Below are positions 1 to 8,324 of a stretch of 64,000 bases of DNA, in pieces. Made by a program: the position numbers and the translations under genes. The notes under the pieces were generated by a model, which saw only the letters and a list, made by a program, of their open reading frames with translations, made no database searches and was not told the DNA's origin. Within the stretch, counting starts at the first letter, position 1; every line of letters begins with the position of its first letter. Origin of the DNA: Microbacterium oxydans (GTDB lineage Bacteria; Actinomycetota; Actinomycetes; Actinomycetales; Microbacteriaceae); NCBI RefSeq assembly GCF_026559675.1, contig NZ_CP092891.1, positions 2,976,001 to 3,040,000 of the forward strand, written 5' to 3'.

Positions 1-447
1 CCACTGCCCGGTGCGCACCACGATCGCCAGTCCCACGAGCGCAGCGAGCGCGAAGAAGACCAGTCCGATGACCAGGACGGTGCGCGGCTTCACCCGACCG
101 GACGCCGTCAGTCGCGCCGGGCCGACCCGGTGGGCGTCGGTGCCTCGGACGCCGTCGCTGTAGTCGTTCGTGAAGTTCACGCCGATCTGCAACAGGACCG
201 CGACGGCGAGGCAGGCGAGCGCGATGACCCAGTGGAACTCCGGCCCCGTGCTGCGCGCCGCGCCCGTGCCGATGATCACGGGTGCGATCGCCAGCGGCAA
301 CGTGCGCAGACGAGCGGCCCCGATCCAATCGGATACCGTCACCGGACCCGCTTCGATGACCGGACGCTTCGCCGGGTTGCCGCTGGTGCGGGCCGGGGTG
401 CGCTTGGCGCTGGGGGTCTTCTTCTTGCGCTGGGAGGATGCTGCCAC
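1..447 (-). CDS. menA: 1,4-dihydroxy-2-naphthoate polyprenyltransferase (5' part only)
   Basis: UbiA-superfamily membrane enzyme that attaches a polyprenyl chain to 1,4-dihydroxy-2-naphthoate in menaquinone synthesis. Only the first 149 residues are present; the rest lies beyond the left edge. A basic tail of about 30 residues is followed by SDWIGAARLRTLPLAIAPVI, typical of MenA. Then comes the Asp-rich prenyl-diphosphate motif NFTNDYSDGVRGTDAHRVGP, which is the diagnostic feature. The start is GTG at 447. A TAGGAT hexamer ends 7 nt upstream and there is no Shine-Dalgarno sequence, so the transcript is probably leaderless. Confidence 0.9.
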   Translation of the reverse strand, partial: MAASSQRKKKTPSAKRTPARTSGNPAKRPVIEAGPVTVSDWIGAARLRTLPLAIAPVIIGTGAARSTGPEFHWVIALACLAVAVLLQIGVNFTNDYSDGVRGTDAHRVGPARLTASGRVKPRTVLVIGLVFFALAALVGLAIVVRTGQW

Positions 448-498
448 GCAGGGAATCCTACTGGCCGAGCCGATGCCCGACCTCAGCGAGACCGACGA

Positions 499-789
499 TC
501 AGGCGTTCGGGTTGCTGTCCTTGCCGTCGAGCCAGAGCGTGTCGGATGCATCCGCGTGCGTGCCCTCCGTGCCGACGTGCTTGGCGCTGATCTGCGGGCC
601 CTTGGTGATCACGTGCACGAGGGCCATCGCGTGCCCCTGACCGAGCTGGTAGTCCTCCTTGAGCCACGCGACGATCGGGGCCGCCTTGGTCGTCTTGTCG
701 AACCCCTTCTCGGTGGCGAGCTCGATGAACTGCCGCGGGGTGAGACCGGTCTTGGTCTCGATGTTGTCGAGGTATGCCTGGAAGGACAC
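499..789 (-). CDS. DUF4287 domain protein
   Basis: Small 96-residue protein matching the DUF4287 pattern: a helical N-terminus (SFQAYLDNIETKTGLTPRQF), a central segment with KAAPIVAWLKEDYQLGQGHA, and then HVITKGPQISAKH. The function is not established. The family is often described as a small cytosolic protein, sometimes fused to DUF5655. The start is GTG at 789, preceded by CAGGAG at a normal distance. It stands alone between menA and the Lrp-type regulator, both on the same strand. The family call is from memory of the motif pattern. Confidence 0.8.
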   Translation of the reverse strand: MSFQAYLDNIETKTGLTPRQFIELATEKGFDKTTKAAPIVAWLKEDYQLGQGHAMALVHVITKGPQISAKHVGTEGTHADASDTLWLDGKDSNPNA

Positions 790-911
790 GGGTGCTCCTG
801 GTGCTCAGTCCTCGTCGAGGAACATCTGGATGAGGGGCCGGATCTGCATCGAAACGTAGCACCGGCCCCCGACGTCCGGGAGTCCCTCTCGCGGATTCCT
901 CCGCCGCTCCC

Positions 912-1370
912 CTACTCCGCCGAGGCCACCGGGATGATCGGACGGTGCTCGTAGTACGTCTGCAGCACCACGGTCGTGCGCGTGCTGACATTCGCCGCGA
1001 GCCGCACGTCGCGCACGAGCTCCTCCAGCGCTCGGGGCGACGGGACCCGGACGAACAGCATGTAGCTCGCGTCGCCCGCGATGGAGTGGCAGGCCTCGAT
1101 CGCATCGAGGTGCTCGAGCAGCTCTGGGGCGTTGTCGGGCTGGGCGGGGTCGAGGGGCGTGATCTCGATGAATGCCGAGAGCGGTGTGCCCACCTGCTCG
1201 GGGTCGAGGATCGCGCGATAGCCGGAGATCACTCCCCGGGTCTCCAACCGGCGCAGACGGGACTGGACGGCCGAGACCGACAGGCCGACGGCGTCCGAGA
1301 GCTGAGAGAGCGTGGCGCGGCCGTCACGGGAGATCGCGGCCAGGATCGCGCGGTCGACAGAATCATCCAT
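912..1370 (-). CDS. Lrp/AsnC family transcriptional regulator
   Basis: 152-residue Lrp/AsnC regulator. Residues 1-50 form the winged helix-turn-helix (LDAAI-type start, LSQLSDAVGLSVSAVQSRLR as recognition region, then GVISGYRAILD). Residues about 65-140 form the RAM/AsnC ligand-binding domain (GTPLSAFIEI, HSIAGDASYMLFVRV). Such proteins sense amino acids or related metabolites and usually control a divergent gene and themselves. Here the divergent gene is the DUF6421 gene at 1443, with a perfect palindrome in the 72-nt gap. The start ATG at 1370 has TAATCT ending 7 nt upstream, so it is probably leaderless. The open frame extends further upstream, but that part is antisense to the DUF6421 gene and is not credible. 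Confidence 0.92.
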   Translation of the reverse strand: MDDSVDRAILAAISRDGRATLSQLSDAVGLSVSAVQSRLRRLETRGVISGYRAILDPEQVGTPLSAFIEITPLDPAQPDNAPELLEHLDAIEACHSIAGDASYMLFVRVPSPRALEELVRDVRLAANVSTRTTVVLQTYYEHRPIIPVASAE

Positions 1371-1390
1371 GGCTGTAAGATTATCGTCAG

Positions 1391-1411
1391 GATTCCGTAT
1401 ATGCCGGAATC
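1391..1411. promoter_or_regulatory. Candidate Lrp/AsnC operator (7-7-7 palindrome)
   Basis: GATTCCG, a 7-nt AT-rich spacer TATATGC, then CGGAATC: a perfect inverted repeat of 21 nt. It lies midway in the 72-nt gap between the Lrp/AsnC regulator and the divergent DUF6421 gene. Lrp-family proteins bind short palindromes with AT-rich centres between divergent genes, so this is the natural autoregulatory site. Binding is inferred. Confidence 0.6.
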
Positions 1412-1442
1412 TTTCCGTTGATTTCCGCGATCGGAGGTTCCC

Positions 1443-2882
1443 ATGTCCCTCATTTCCGCCAACAGTTCCGCTGTGCAGGCCATCGTCGGCGAACCCGAGG
1501 TCGTCGAGGACGCGTCGATCGCCGAGCAGTCCGCCGCCTGGGCGCAGCTCAAGGACGCCGCGATCGCGCTCCGCGAGATGCAGATCAAGGACGGCTCGAT
1601 CCCGGACGCCGCGCACCACGCCGTGGCCCGCGAGCTCGTCGGCGCGATCACCGTGGCGATCCGCGCCCTGGCCCCCGCCTTCCCGCACGACGCCGAGTAC
1701 CTGGCCGCATCCGTCGCCGACTTCGACCGCTGGTCCGCCTCGGACTTCGGCGTGCCGGACTTCCTCGACTCGCTCATGGCCTTCCAGCCGCAGCAGCACC
1801 GCGTCGACGGCATCCGTCATCTCGTCGTGTTCCCGATGTACACGCAGAACGGCTCGAGCGAGCGCCTGGTCGAGGCGCTGATCGTCGAGACGATCTGGCC
1901 GGAGTTCATCGCGGCGCTCGAAGCGGGCGACTACGGCAACAAGCTGTTCGTCTCGCTGCGCCTCGTGGACTTCACCCCCGGCTACGACACCAACTCGGCC
2001 GTGCTGTTCCCCGAGACCGTCGCGATGCGTGAGATCCCGACCTTCACCTGGGGCGCGATCTTCCAGGACCGCGAGGCCGCCCGCTACCGGCGCGTCACCC
2101 GGGCCGCGGCCGAGATCACCAACCTCGACCTGCCCGAGCGCGCGGCCGCGATGCTCGACGACCAGCAGGTGGCCGAGAAGACCTTCGTCATGTGGGACAT
2201 CATCCACGACCGCACCCACATGCGCGGCGACCTGCCCTTCGACCCGTTCATGATCAAGCAGCGGATGCCGTTCTTCCTCTACTCGCTGGAGGAGATGCGC
2301 TGCGACATGACGGCGTTCCGCGAGTCGGTGAAGATCGAGCGTGCCCTCGCGGCCCGCATCGCCGCCGGTGAAGAGCTCACCACGACCGAGCAGGAGATGC
2401 ACGACTACGCGCACCTCGTGCAGTACGCGGTGATCTTCGACCGCATCTTCCGCTTCTCGATCACGGGCACCCGCACGCGCAACTACGACGCGGTCGGCGG
2501 GCAGCTCCTGTTCGCGTGGCTGCACCAGCGCGGCGTGCTGCACTGGACGGACACGGCCCTCACGTTCGACTGGGACGCCGTGCCGGATGCCGTGGTGGCC
2601 CTCGGCGACGCGATCGACGACCTGTACTGGCACTCGATCGACCGCCCGAAGGTCGCGCACTGGCTCGCCGCGTACGACCTCGTCCGCAGCACGCTCACCC
2701 CGCATCCCGCGTCGCAGTGGGCCCGCGGCCTGTCCGACGAGATCCTCGCCGGGGCGCCGAAGGGCTACACGGACGCCGTGATGGACGACGAGTTCCCGCT
2801 GTCGATGTTCTTCGAGACCCTCGACAAGAAGATGAAGCCGGTCATCGAGTCGACCGTCGGCATCCGGGGCACGGACGACTGA
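1443..2882 (+). CDS. DUF6421 family protein, probable metal-binding enzyme of unknown function
   Basis: 479-residue soluble protein with no signal peptide or membrane segment. I assign it to DUF6421 from memory of length and sequence. The most conserved-looking part is residues 250-340: WDIIHDRTHMRGDLPFD carries H255xxxH259, SLEEMRCDM carries E283/E284 and D288, and EMHDYAHLVQYAVIFDRIF carries H320 and H324. An HxxxH pair followed by acidic residues and further His residues looks like a metal site, but the reaction is unknown. The gene is divergent from an Lrp/AsnC regulator and followed after 131 nt by an SDR, which suggests a regulated metabolic unit. The start ATG at 1443 follows GGAGG (1433-1437). 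Confidence 0.75.
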   Translation: MSLISANSSAVQAIVGEPEVVEDASIAEQSAAWAQLKDAAIALREMQIKDGSIPDAAHHAVARELVGAITVAIRALAPAFPHDAEYLAASVADFDRWSASDFGVPDFLDSLMAFQPQQHRVDGIRHLVVFPMYTQNGSSERLVEALIVETIWPEFIAALEAGDYGNKLFVSLRLVDFTPGYDTNSAVLFPETVAMREIPTFTWGAIFQDREAARYRRVTRAAAEITNLDLPERAAAMLDDQQVAEKTFVMWDIIHDRTHMRGDLPFDPFMIKQRMPFFLYSLEEMRCDMTAFRESVKIERALAARIAAGEELTTTEQEMHDYAHLVQYAVIFDRIFRFSITGTRTRNYDAVGGQLLFAWLHQRGVLHWTDTALTFDWDAVPDAVVALGDAIDDLYWHSIDRPKVAHWLAAYDLVRSTLTPHPASQWARGLSDEILAGAPKGYTDAVMDDEFPLSMFFETLDKKMKPVIESTVGIRGTDD

Positions 2883-2934
2883 TGACCACGCGCGCACCGC
2901 GCGCGTTCCGAGTGTGACGCTGGGGCGCACCGCG

Positions 2935-2983
2935 CTGCGGCCGGAACCCGATCTGCGGATGTCTCCGCGGGTTCCGGCCGCAG
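2935..2983 (+). terminator. Strong stem-loop downstream of the DUF6421 gene
   Basis: A perfect 16-bp stem (arms 2935-2950 and 2968-2983, left arm CTGCGGCCGGAACCCG) with a 17-nt loop, 53 nt after the DUF6421 stop and 31 nt before the SDR start. There is no T-run after it, as is common for actinobacterial terminators. It may end the DUF6421 transcript or attenuate read-through into the SDR gene. Confidence 0.55.
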
Positions 2984-3013
2984 AAGCCCCTCCGACCCGG
3001 GAGAGTGGACCAC

Positions 3014-3673
3014 ATGGCTGAACACACCGACGCCGGATCCGCCGGCCGCACCGTCGTCCTGGCCGGAGCGACCAGCGCCGCTGGCCTCGCCGTGACGCGT
3101 GCCCTGATCGCCGCGGACGCCCGTGTCGTCGCCACCGGTCGTTCCGCAGAGCGCCTGCAGGAGCTGGCGGATGCCGGGGCGCAGGTCGAGGTCGCCGACG
3201 CGAGCTCCCTCGACGAGATGACCGTTCTCGCCGCACGCCTCGGGCCCGTGGACGCCGTCGTCCCGCTGGTCGGCGGCTGGCGCAGCGGAGGGGGCCTCGC
3301 CGGGCAGTCGGACGAGGACTTCGCCGCGCTGCTGCCCGCGCTCGAAGCCGTCCGCGCCACGAGCCGGGCGTTCGACGGCGCGCTGCGCGCGTCCACCGCC
3401 GGCCGCTTCGCGATCATCTCGTCCACCGCGGTCGCGCGACCGCTGGCCGGAGGCGCGAACTACGCCGCGATCAAGGCCGCGAGCGAGGCCTGGGCCCGCG
3501 CCGTCGCCCAGGGGTATGCCAAGGCCGCACGCGAGGCCGGAGAGCCGCTGCGCGCGGCATCGATCGTGTTCCGCGCGAAGGCGCTCGATCCTGAGGTGCT
3601 GGCCGCACGGATCATCGCGCTGTGGGGTGAGGACGCCACCGAGCTCAACGACCGGGTGTTCGACCTGGACTGA
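3014..3673 (+). CDS. SDR family oxidoreductase
   Basis: 219-residue short-chain dehydrogenase/reductase, slightly shorter than the classical 250. The nucleotide-binding loop is GATSAAG near residues 16-22, a variant of TGxxxGxG. The catalytic part shows IISSTAV followed by YAAIK (Tyr and Lys in the expected YxxxK spacing). The substrate is unknown. It follows the DUF6421 gene and could act on the same metabolite. The ATG at 3014 is preferred over an in-frame GTG at 3005 because CGGGAGAG ends 8 nt before the ATG and overlaps the GTG. Confidence 0.85.
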   Translation: MAEHTDAGSAGRTVVLAGATSAAGLAVTRALIAADARVVATGRSAERLQELADAGAQVEVADASSLDEMTVLAARLGPVDAVVPLVGGWRSGGGLAGQSDEDFAALLPALEAVRATSRAFDGALRASTAGRFAIISSTAVARPLAGGANYAAIKAASEAWARAVAQGYAKAAREAGEPLRAASIVFRAKALDPEVLAARIIALWGEDATELNDRVFDLD

Positions 3674-3698
3674 TCGGCGGCCGGTCACCGCTCGGTGA

Positions 3699-5156
3699 TC
3701 AGCGCGATTCGGGTGGCATCCCCGGCACGATGGGCGGCGCATCGGCGCGACGCGTCTCGACCGCGTCGCGGCTCCGGTCGGCGCTGTCGGCGACCTCGCC
3801 GGACGACACGTCGTCACCCTCGTCGCCGTGGTCGATCTCCTGCTCCGGCGCCTCGGCGTAGAGCTCGGTGAGCTTGCGGTACGACCGGGTGAAGAACGCG
3901 AGCGTGGCGGCCACCACCATGATCAGGCCGGCGAACAGGCAGATGAGGGCGATGCCGCGGGCCTCGCCCTCACCGAGCAGCCACCCCCATTGCCGCTGCC
4001 CCTCGGCGGTGTTCATGTACGGGATGATCAGGAACTCGGCGATGGGCGCGATCAGGAACGCGGTGACCGGAGCTGCGGCCGCCTCCATCGCCGCGGCCAC
4101 GCCGAACACCCGCCCCTGCCTCTCGAACGGCACGACCTTCTGGATCACGGTCTGCTCGGCGGCCTCGACCGGTGGCACCAGTGCCATGTACACCCACATG
4201 CCCACCACGTACAGCGGCCACCACTCGCGCAGCATGAACACCGCGCCGAGCAGTCCCATCGCGATGACCACGAGCAGCATCGTCCGCATGGGCCGGGGCC
4301 CGAGACCGAACTTCGCCACCAGTCCGCCGCCGATCAGGAAGCCGGTCGAGGCGAATGCCAGCGCGAACCCCCACGTCTGCGCGTTGAACAGCGTCAGCCC
4401 GTACGGGTCCATCAGCGCCATGTAGACGCCGCCGATGAGGTTGTTGAACGTGGAGAAGATGATCAGGGCGAACAGCCCGGGGGCGAGCCTGATCGCCTGC
4501 ACGCTGCCCCGGAAGTCGAGGGCGCTTGACGCGTTCGGGTCGTGTTCCGGAGTGCCCTCGGGGATGCGCACGAACAGCAGATGCGCGAACGTGAGTGCCA
4601 TCGCGGCGATCGCGATCACGAGCGTCCATCCCATGCCGAGGAAGCCGATCGAGAGACCCGAGAACACGCTCGTCACGAGGAACGCGATGCCCTGCACGGT
4701 GCCGACGAGACCGTTGGCGTTCGCGCGCTTCTCCGCGGGGACGAGCAGGGTGACGGTAGTCGACAGCGCGATGTTGCGCAGCTGCTCGATCACGCCGCCG
4801 AACAGGATGATGCCCGAGAACAGCCAGAACCAGGGGCCGCCCAGGTCGAGCAGCACCGCCTCCGGCTGCCAGAGGTAGAGCACTCCCGCCACCAGGAACG
4901 CGACCGCGGAGATCACGCTCGAGATCAGCATGACCGTGCGTTTGCGGTTCCGGTCGACGATCGTGCCGAACGCCATCGCGAAGAACGCGACGAAGAGCAT
5001 GTAGGCACCGCCGATGATCCCGGTGGCGAGCACGGACCGCGTCTCGATGTAGACCCAGAACGTGAGCGCGAACCACAGGAAGCTCGTCGTCACGTTCGCG
5101 ATGAGCGTGTTGACGAGGACGTTGGCGAAGGCCGTCTTCGCTGCGGTGCGCTCCAT
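3699..5156 (-). CDS. MFS transporter
   Basis: 485-residue major facilitator permease with about 12 hydrophobic segments. It has the loop 2-3 motif DRNRKRTVMLI and a long, acidic, low-complexity C-terminal tail (about 60 residues rich in D, E and S). The pattern resembles drug or metabolite efflux permeases of the MFS_3/enterobactin-exporter type, but the substrate cannot be read from the sequence. The ATG at 5156 is chosen over an upstream GTG because homologues start near MERTAAKTAFANVL and because TACCCT lies exactly 6 nt before it, suggesting leaderless transcription. It is divergent from the threonine aldolase gene. Confidence 0.88.
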   Translation of the reverse strand: MERTAAKTAFANVLVNTLIANVTTSFLWFALTFWVYIETRSVLATGIIGGAYMLFVAFFAMAFGTIVDRNRKRTVMLISSVISAVAFLVAGVLYLWQPEAVLLDLGGPWFWLFSGIILFGGVIEQLRNIALSTTVTLLVPAEKRANANGLVGTVQGIAFLVTSVFSGLSIGFLGMGWTLVIAIAAMALTFAHLLFVRIPEGTPEHDPNASSALDFRGSVQAIRLAPGLFALIIFSTFNNLIGGVYMALMDPYGLTLFNAQTWGFALAFASTGFLIGGGLVAKFGLGPRPMRTMLLVVIAMGLLGAVFMLREWWPLYVVGMWVYMALVPPVEAAEQTVIQKVVPFERQGRVFGVAAAMEAAAAPVTAFLIAPIAEFLIIPYMNTAEGQRQWGWLLGEGEARGIALICLFAGLIMVVAATLAFFTRSYRKLTELYAEAPEQEIDHGDEGDDVSSGEVADSADRSRDAVETRRADAPPIVPGMPPESR

Positions 5157-5238
5157 GCACTGAGGGTAGGACCGGTCTCCGACATCCGGAACCCCCTCTC
5201 CGGCCGGCAGGTGCCGATCGGCCAATTAGGCTGGAGAG

Positions 5239-6306
5239 GTGAGCATCCAGCATGACCCCGCGATCCGGGGCTTCGCCAGTGACAACTACTCCGGCATCCA
5301 CCCCGAGGTCCTCGCGGCGATCGCCGCGGCGAACGGGGGCCACCAGAGCGCCTACGGCGAGGACGCGTACACGGCCCGCCTGCAGGAGGTCTTCCAGGCG
5401 CACTTCGGCGAGGGCGTGGAGGCGTTCCCGGTCTTCAACGGCACCGGTGCGAACGTGACCGGCCTGCAGTCGATGCTGCCGCGCTGGGGCGCGGTGATCG
5501 CGGCGTCCACCGCCCACATCAACGTCGACGAGGCTGCGGCCCCGGAGAAGATCGGCGGCTTCAAGCTGCTCACGGTCCCCACCGACGACGGCAAGCTCAC
5601 GCCCGAGCTGATCGACCGCGAAGCCTGGGGCTGGGGCGACGAGCACCGTGCGCAGCCGCTGGTCGTCTCGATCACCCAGTCCACCGAGCTCGGCACCCTG
5701 TACACGGCCGACGAGATCCGCACCATCGCCGACCACGCGCACGAGCGCGGCATGAAGCTGCACCTCGACGGCGCCCGCATCTCGAACGCGGCCGCGGCCC
5801 TCGACCTGCCGCTGCGGGCCTTCACGCGCGATGCCGGCGTCGATGTGCTCACGTTCGGCGGCACCAAGAACGGCGCGATGCTGGGTGAGGCGATCGTGGT
5901 GCTGAACCCCGACGCCGCCGACGGACTGAAGTACTCCCGCAAGTTCAACATGCAGCTGTCGTCGAAGATGCGGTTCGTGTCGGCGCAGCTGATCGCCCTG
6001 CTCGAAGGCGACCTCTGGCTGCGCAACGCGCAGCACGCGAACGCCATGGCGGCGCGCCTGCGATCGGAGATCGAGACCGGCATCGCGGACGGGTCGATCC
6101 AGGGCGTGGGCTTCACGCAGCCCACCCAGGCGAACGGCGTGTTCGCCACGCTCCCCGACGGCGTCGCCGACCAGCTCCGCGACTCGTTCCGCTTCTACGA
6201 CTGGGATGCGGCCCGCAAGGAAGTGCGCTGGATGTGCGGCTTCGACACCGAGGAGGCCGACGTCGACGCCTTCGTCGCCGAGCTCTCCCGCCTCACCACG
6301 CGCTGA
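5239..6306 (+). CDS. ltaE: Low-specificity L-threonine aldolase
   Basis: 355-residue PLP enzyme of fold type I, beta-eliminating lyase family. It cleaves L-threonine and allo-threonine to glycine and acetaldehyde. Visible features are the substrate loop FASDNYSG near residue 12, the cofactor Asp at D177 in LHLDGAR, and the Schiff-base Lys at K210 in TFGGTKNGAM. The length fits the family. The start is GTG at 5239; TAGGCT (5227-5232) ends 6 nt before it, so a leaderless mRNA is likely even though a GGAG lies very close. It stands alone, divergent from the MFS gene. Confidence 0.9.
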   Translation: MSIQHDPAIRGFASDNYSGIHPEVLAAIAAANGGHQSAYGEDAYTARLQEVFQAHFGEGVEAFPVFNGTGANVTGLQSMLPRWGAVIAASTAHINVDEAAAPEKIGGFKLLTVPTDDGKLTPELIDREAWGWGDEHRAQPLVVSITQSTELGTLYTADEIRTIADHAHERGMKLHLDGARISNAAAALDLPLRAFTRDAGVDVLTFGGTKNGAMLGEAIVVLNPDAADGLKYSRKFNMQLSSKMRFVSAQLIALLEGDLWLRNAQHANAMAARLRSEIETGIADGSIQGVGFTQPTQANGVFATLPDGVADQLRDSFRFYDWDAARKEVRWMCGFDTEEADVDAFVAELSRLTTR

Positions 6307-6393
6307 CCCACCGGGCGCCCTCGGGCGTCGCCTCGAACCACACGGCCGTCGGTCGCGACGGTGGGGCCGAGGCGGGAGGCCGCGGGTCGGGTG

Positions 6394-8181
6394 TCAGTTC
6401 TTGGCCTTGCGGTAGCCGGCCTTGACCGCTGCCGCCTCGGTGGAGAAGCAATCCTCGGGGATGGTCACCTTGTAGGACCTCCCTGACGGCACGTGGTAGA
6501 TCATCGAGTTCGCGTTGCCCTTGATCGGCGCCCACGCCGGGCAGGTCTTCGAGATCGGCTTGGTGCGCGCCGGGTAGCTCACGACCCCGGTCTTGCCGGA
6601 CGTGCGGGCCGCGGCGATGTAGCCGCTCTTCGTGCCCGTGACCCGCACCGTGATGGTCCCCTTCACCATGGCCGCCGTGACGACCAGCGTCGAGCCCGTC
6701 GCCCGGCTGATGGCCTTGCCGTTGCGGTACCACTGATAGGTCAGCTTCGTGCCGCTCGTCCAGGTCTGCGGAACGGCCGTGAGCTTCGATCCGACGATCG
6801 TCGAGCCGGTGATCCGCGGAACCGGAGCGGTCAGGATGCCCTTCACCGCGGCCGTCGCCTTCGAGCGCTTGGCGGCCGTCGCGTAGCCCGCCTTGGTCCC
6901 GGTGACCACGACCGTGACGGGCTTCACCGCGGCGGCTGCCGGGAGCTTGAACGACGCGGCGGTGGCCTTCGCGACCGCGACGCCGTTGATGTACCACTGG
7001 TAGGTCAACCGGGTGCCGGCCGTCCAGGTCCCGGTCTTGACCTTGAGGGTCTGTCCGACCGTCGCGGTGCCGGTGATCGCGGGCACGGGCGCGACCAGCG
7101 GACGCACCACGGCGGCCGTCGCGGCGGAGGTGGCGGACGTCGGGAAGTACGACGTCTTGGTGCCGGTGACGCGCACCGTGATCCTCTTGCCGGCGACGGC
7201 GGCGGGGAGCACGAGCGATGACGCGGTGGCCTTCGCGATCGCCGCCCCGTTCGCGTACCACTGGTACGTGAAGGCGGTTCCGGCGGTCCATGCGCCCGGT
7301 GCGGCCTTGAGCGTCTGCCCGACCGTGGTGGTGCCGCTGATCGTCGGGACCGACGTGTCCATCAGACGCAGGGCCTCGAGCTTCGCATCCACGCCGGTGC
7401 GCGACTCGGTCGCCCCGAGCGGGAAGGACTTCGCCTTCGCGAAGCCGGGAGCGTTGTCCCACCACTCCGAGGCGGCGCCGGCGGCGGCCGAGACGAAGGC
7501 GACGCGGTAGTTCCCCGCCGGCAGACCGCCGACCGCGAAGGTTCCGGCATCCGTCACGTAGTTCGCCGCAGCGGCGGTGGCGCCGGTGCCGTCGGCCGGG
7601 TAGACCGCGACCGCGACCCGCTGGCCGCTGAGGGCGACGGGTGCCGTCACCGATCCCGCGACGAGGGCCGACCGGTCGAGCGTGACGTCGTACGACGCCC
7701 CGTCCGCACCCAGCGTGAGGCTGTCGGAGCTGCCCGCGGCGAGCGGACCGCCACGGTCGAACACCGCGCGTCCCTCGGAGAGCACGCCGAGGACGACGTC
7801 GCCGAGGGGCGCGTTCATCGCGTAGCTTCCGTCGGCGGCGACGGCGGCCGACGCGAGCGGCGAGAGCGGGTCGGCCCCCGGGGCGTAGGCCACGACGAAG
7901 GTGCGGCCCCGCGTCAGATCGGTGCCGCCCGGGAACGTGACCGTCCCCGCCACGACGGCCGTGCCCTCCCCCGGCTCCGGCGCCGCGACGGCGGCCGCCG
8001 CGGCGAGGGCGAGCGGGAGCCGGTCGGCGATGCCGGCATGCGCCGGGTCGGCGACGACAGCGGTCGGCACCGGCGATGCCACGGCGGGCGCGGCGACGGC
8101 GACGAACATCGAGGCCAGCAGCGCGACGGCGACAGCGCCGGCGGCAGCGCGGATCGAACGGATCGGGGCGGCGAACACCAT
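6394..8181 (-). CDS. Secreted multi-domain surface protein with Ig-like repeats and a C-terminal sunset-type domain
   Basis: 595 residues. The N-terminus (VFAAPIRSIRAAAGAVAVAL, then an Ala-rich core ending AVASP) is a Sec signal peptide. The next part has transthyretin-like beta-sandwich repeats (VAGTVTFPGG, VAGSVTAPVAL, GGLPAGNYRVAFV). Three tandem repeats of about 88 residues follow, each with TVGQTLK, a W-T-x-G-T stretch, YQWY-NG and VTGTK-GY. They resemble bacterial Ig-like repeats. The last 50 residues contain MIYHVPSGRSYKVTIPEDCF and end AGYRKAKN, matching the small domain called sunset in actinobacterial exported proteins. There is no LPXTG motif or C-terminal membrane anchor. ATG at 8181 has GAGAAGGA at good spacing; an in-frame ATG at 8256 would break the signal peptide. 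Likely an extracellular binding or adhesive protein. Confidence 0.8.
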   Translation of the reverse strand: MVFAAPIRSIRAAAGAVAVALLASMFVAVAAPAVASPVPTAVVADPAHAGIADRLPLALAAAAAVAAPEPGEGTAVVAGTVTFPGGTDLTRGRTFVVAYAPGADPLSPLASAAVAADGSYAMNAPLGDVVLGVLSEGRAVFDRGGPLAAGSSDSLTLGADGASYDVTLDRSALVAGSVTAPVALSGQRVAVAVYPADGTGATAAAANYVTDAGTFAVGGLPAGNYRVAFVSAAAGAASEWWDNAPGFAKAKSFPLGATESRTGVDAKLEALRLMDTSVPTISGTTTVGQTLKAAPGAWTAGTAFTYQWYANGAAIAKATASSLVLPAAVAGKRITVRVTGTKTSYFPTSATSAATAAVVRPLVAPVPAITGTATVGQTLKVKTGTWTAGTRLTYQWYINGVAVAKATAASFKLPAAAAVKPVTVVVTGTKAGYATAAKRSKATAAVKGILTAPVPRITGSTIVGSKLTAVPQTWTSGTKLTYQWYRNGKAISRATGSTLVVTAAMVKGTITVRVTGTKSGYIAAARTSGKTGVVSYPARTKPISKTCPAWAPIKGNANSMIYHVPSGRSYKVTIPEDCFSTEAAAVKAGYRKAKN

Positions 8182-8324
8182 GGAGCATCCTTCTCGGGCA
8201 GGACGCGGTCGGTGACCGCGAAAGTCGTGGCGCTCTGAGCAGATCACCTCCGTCATGAATACACGGGAAAGCGCTGCCGGGACAAGCTCGGCGGAGGATC
8301 TCCCGAGACGGCCGGGGCGCGACG

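Noticed and set aside
912..3236. 774-codon frame containing the Lrp/AsnC regulator
   Set aside because: Only the last 152 codons match the family. The rest is antisense to the DUF6421 gene and is Arg/Val/Glu-rich.
3681..3701. Short hairpin between the convergent SDR and MFS genes as a bidirectional terminator
   Set aside because: Seven pairs with a G-T wobble, partly inside the MFS stop codon, and no T-run; too weak to list.
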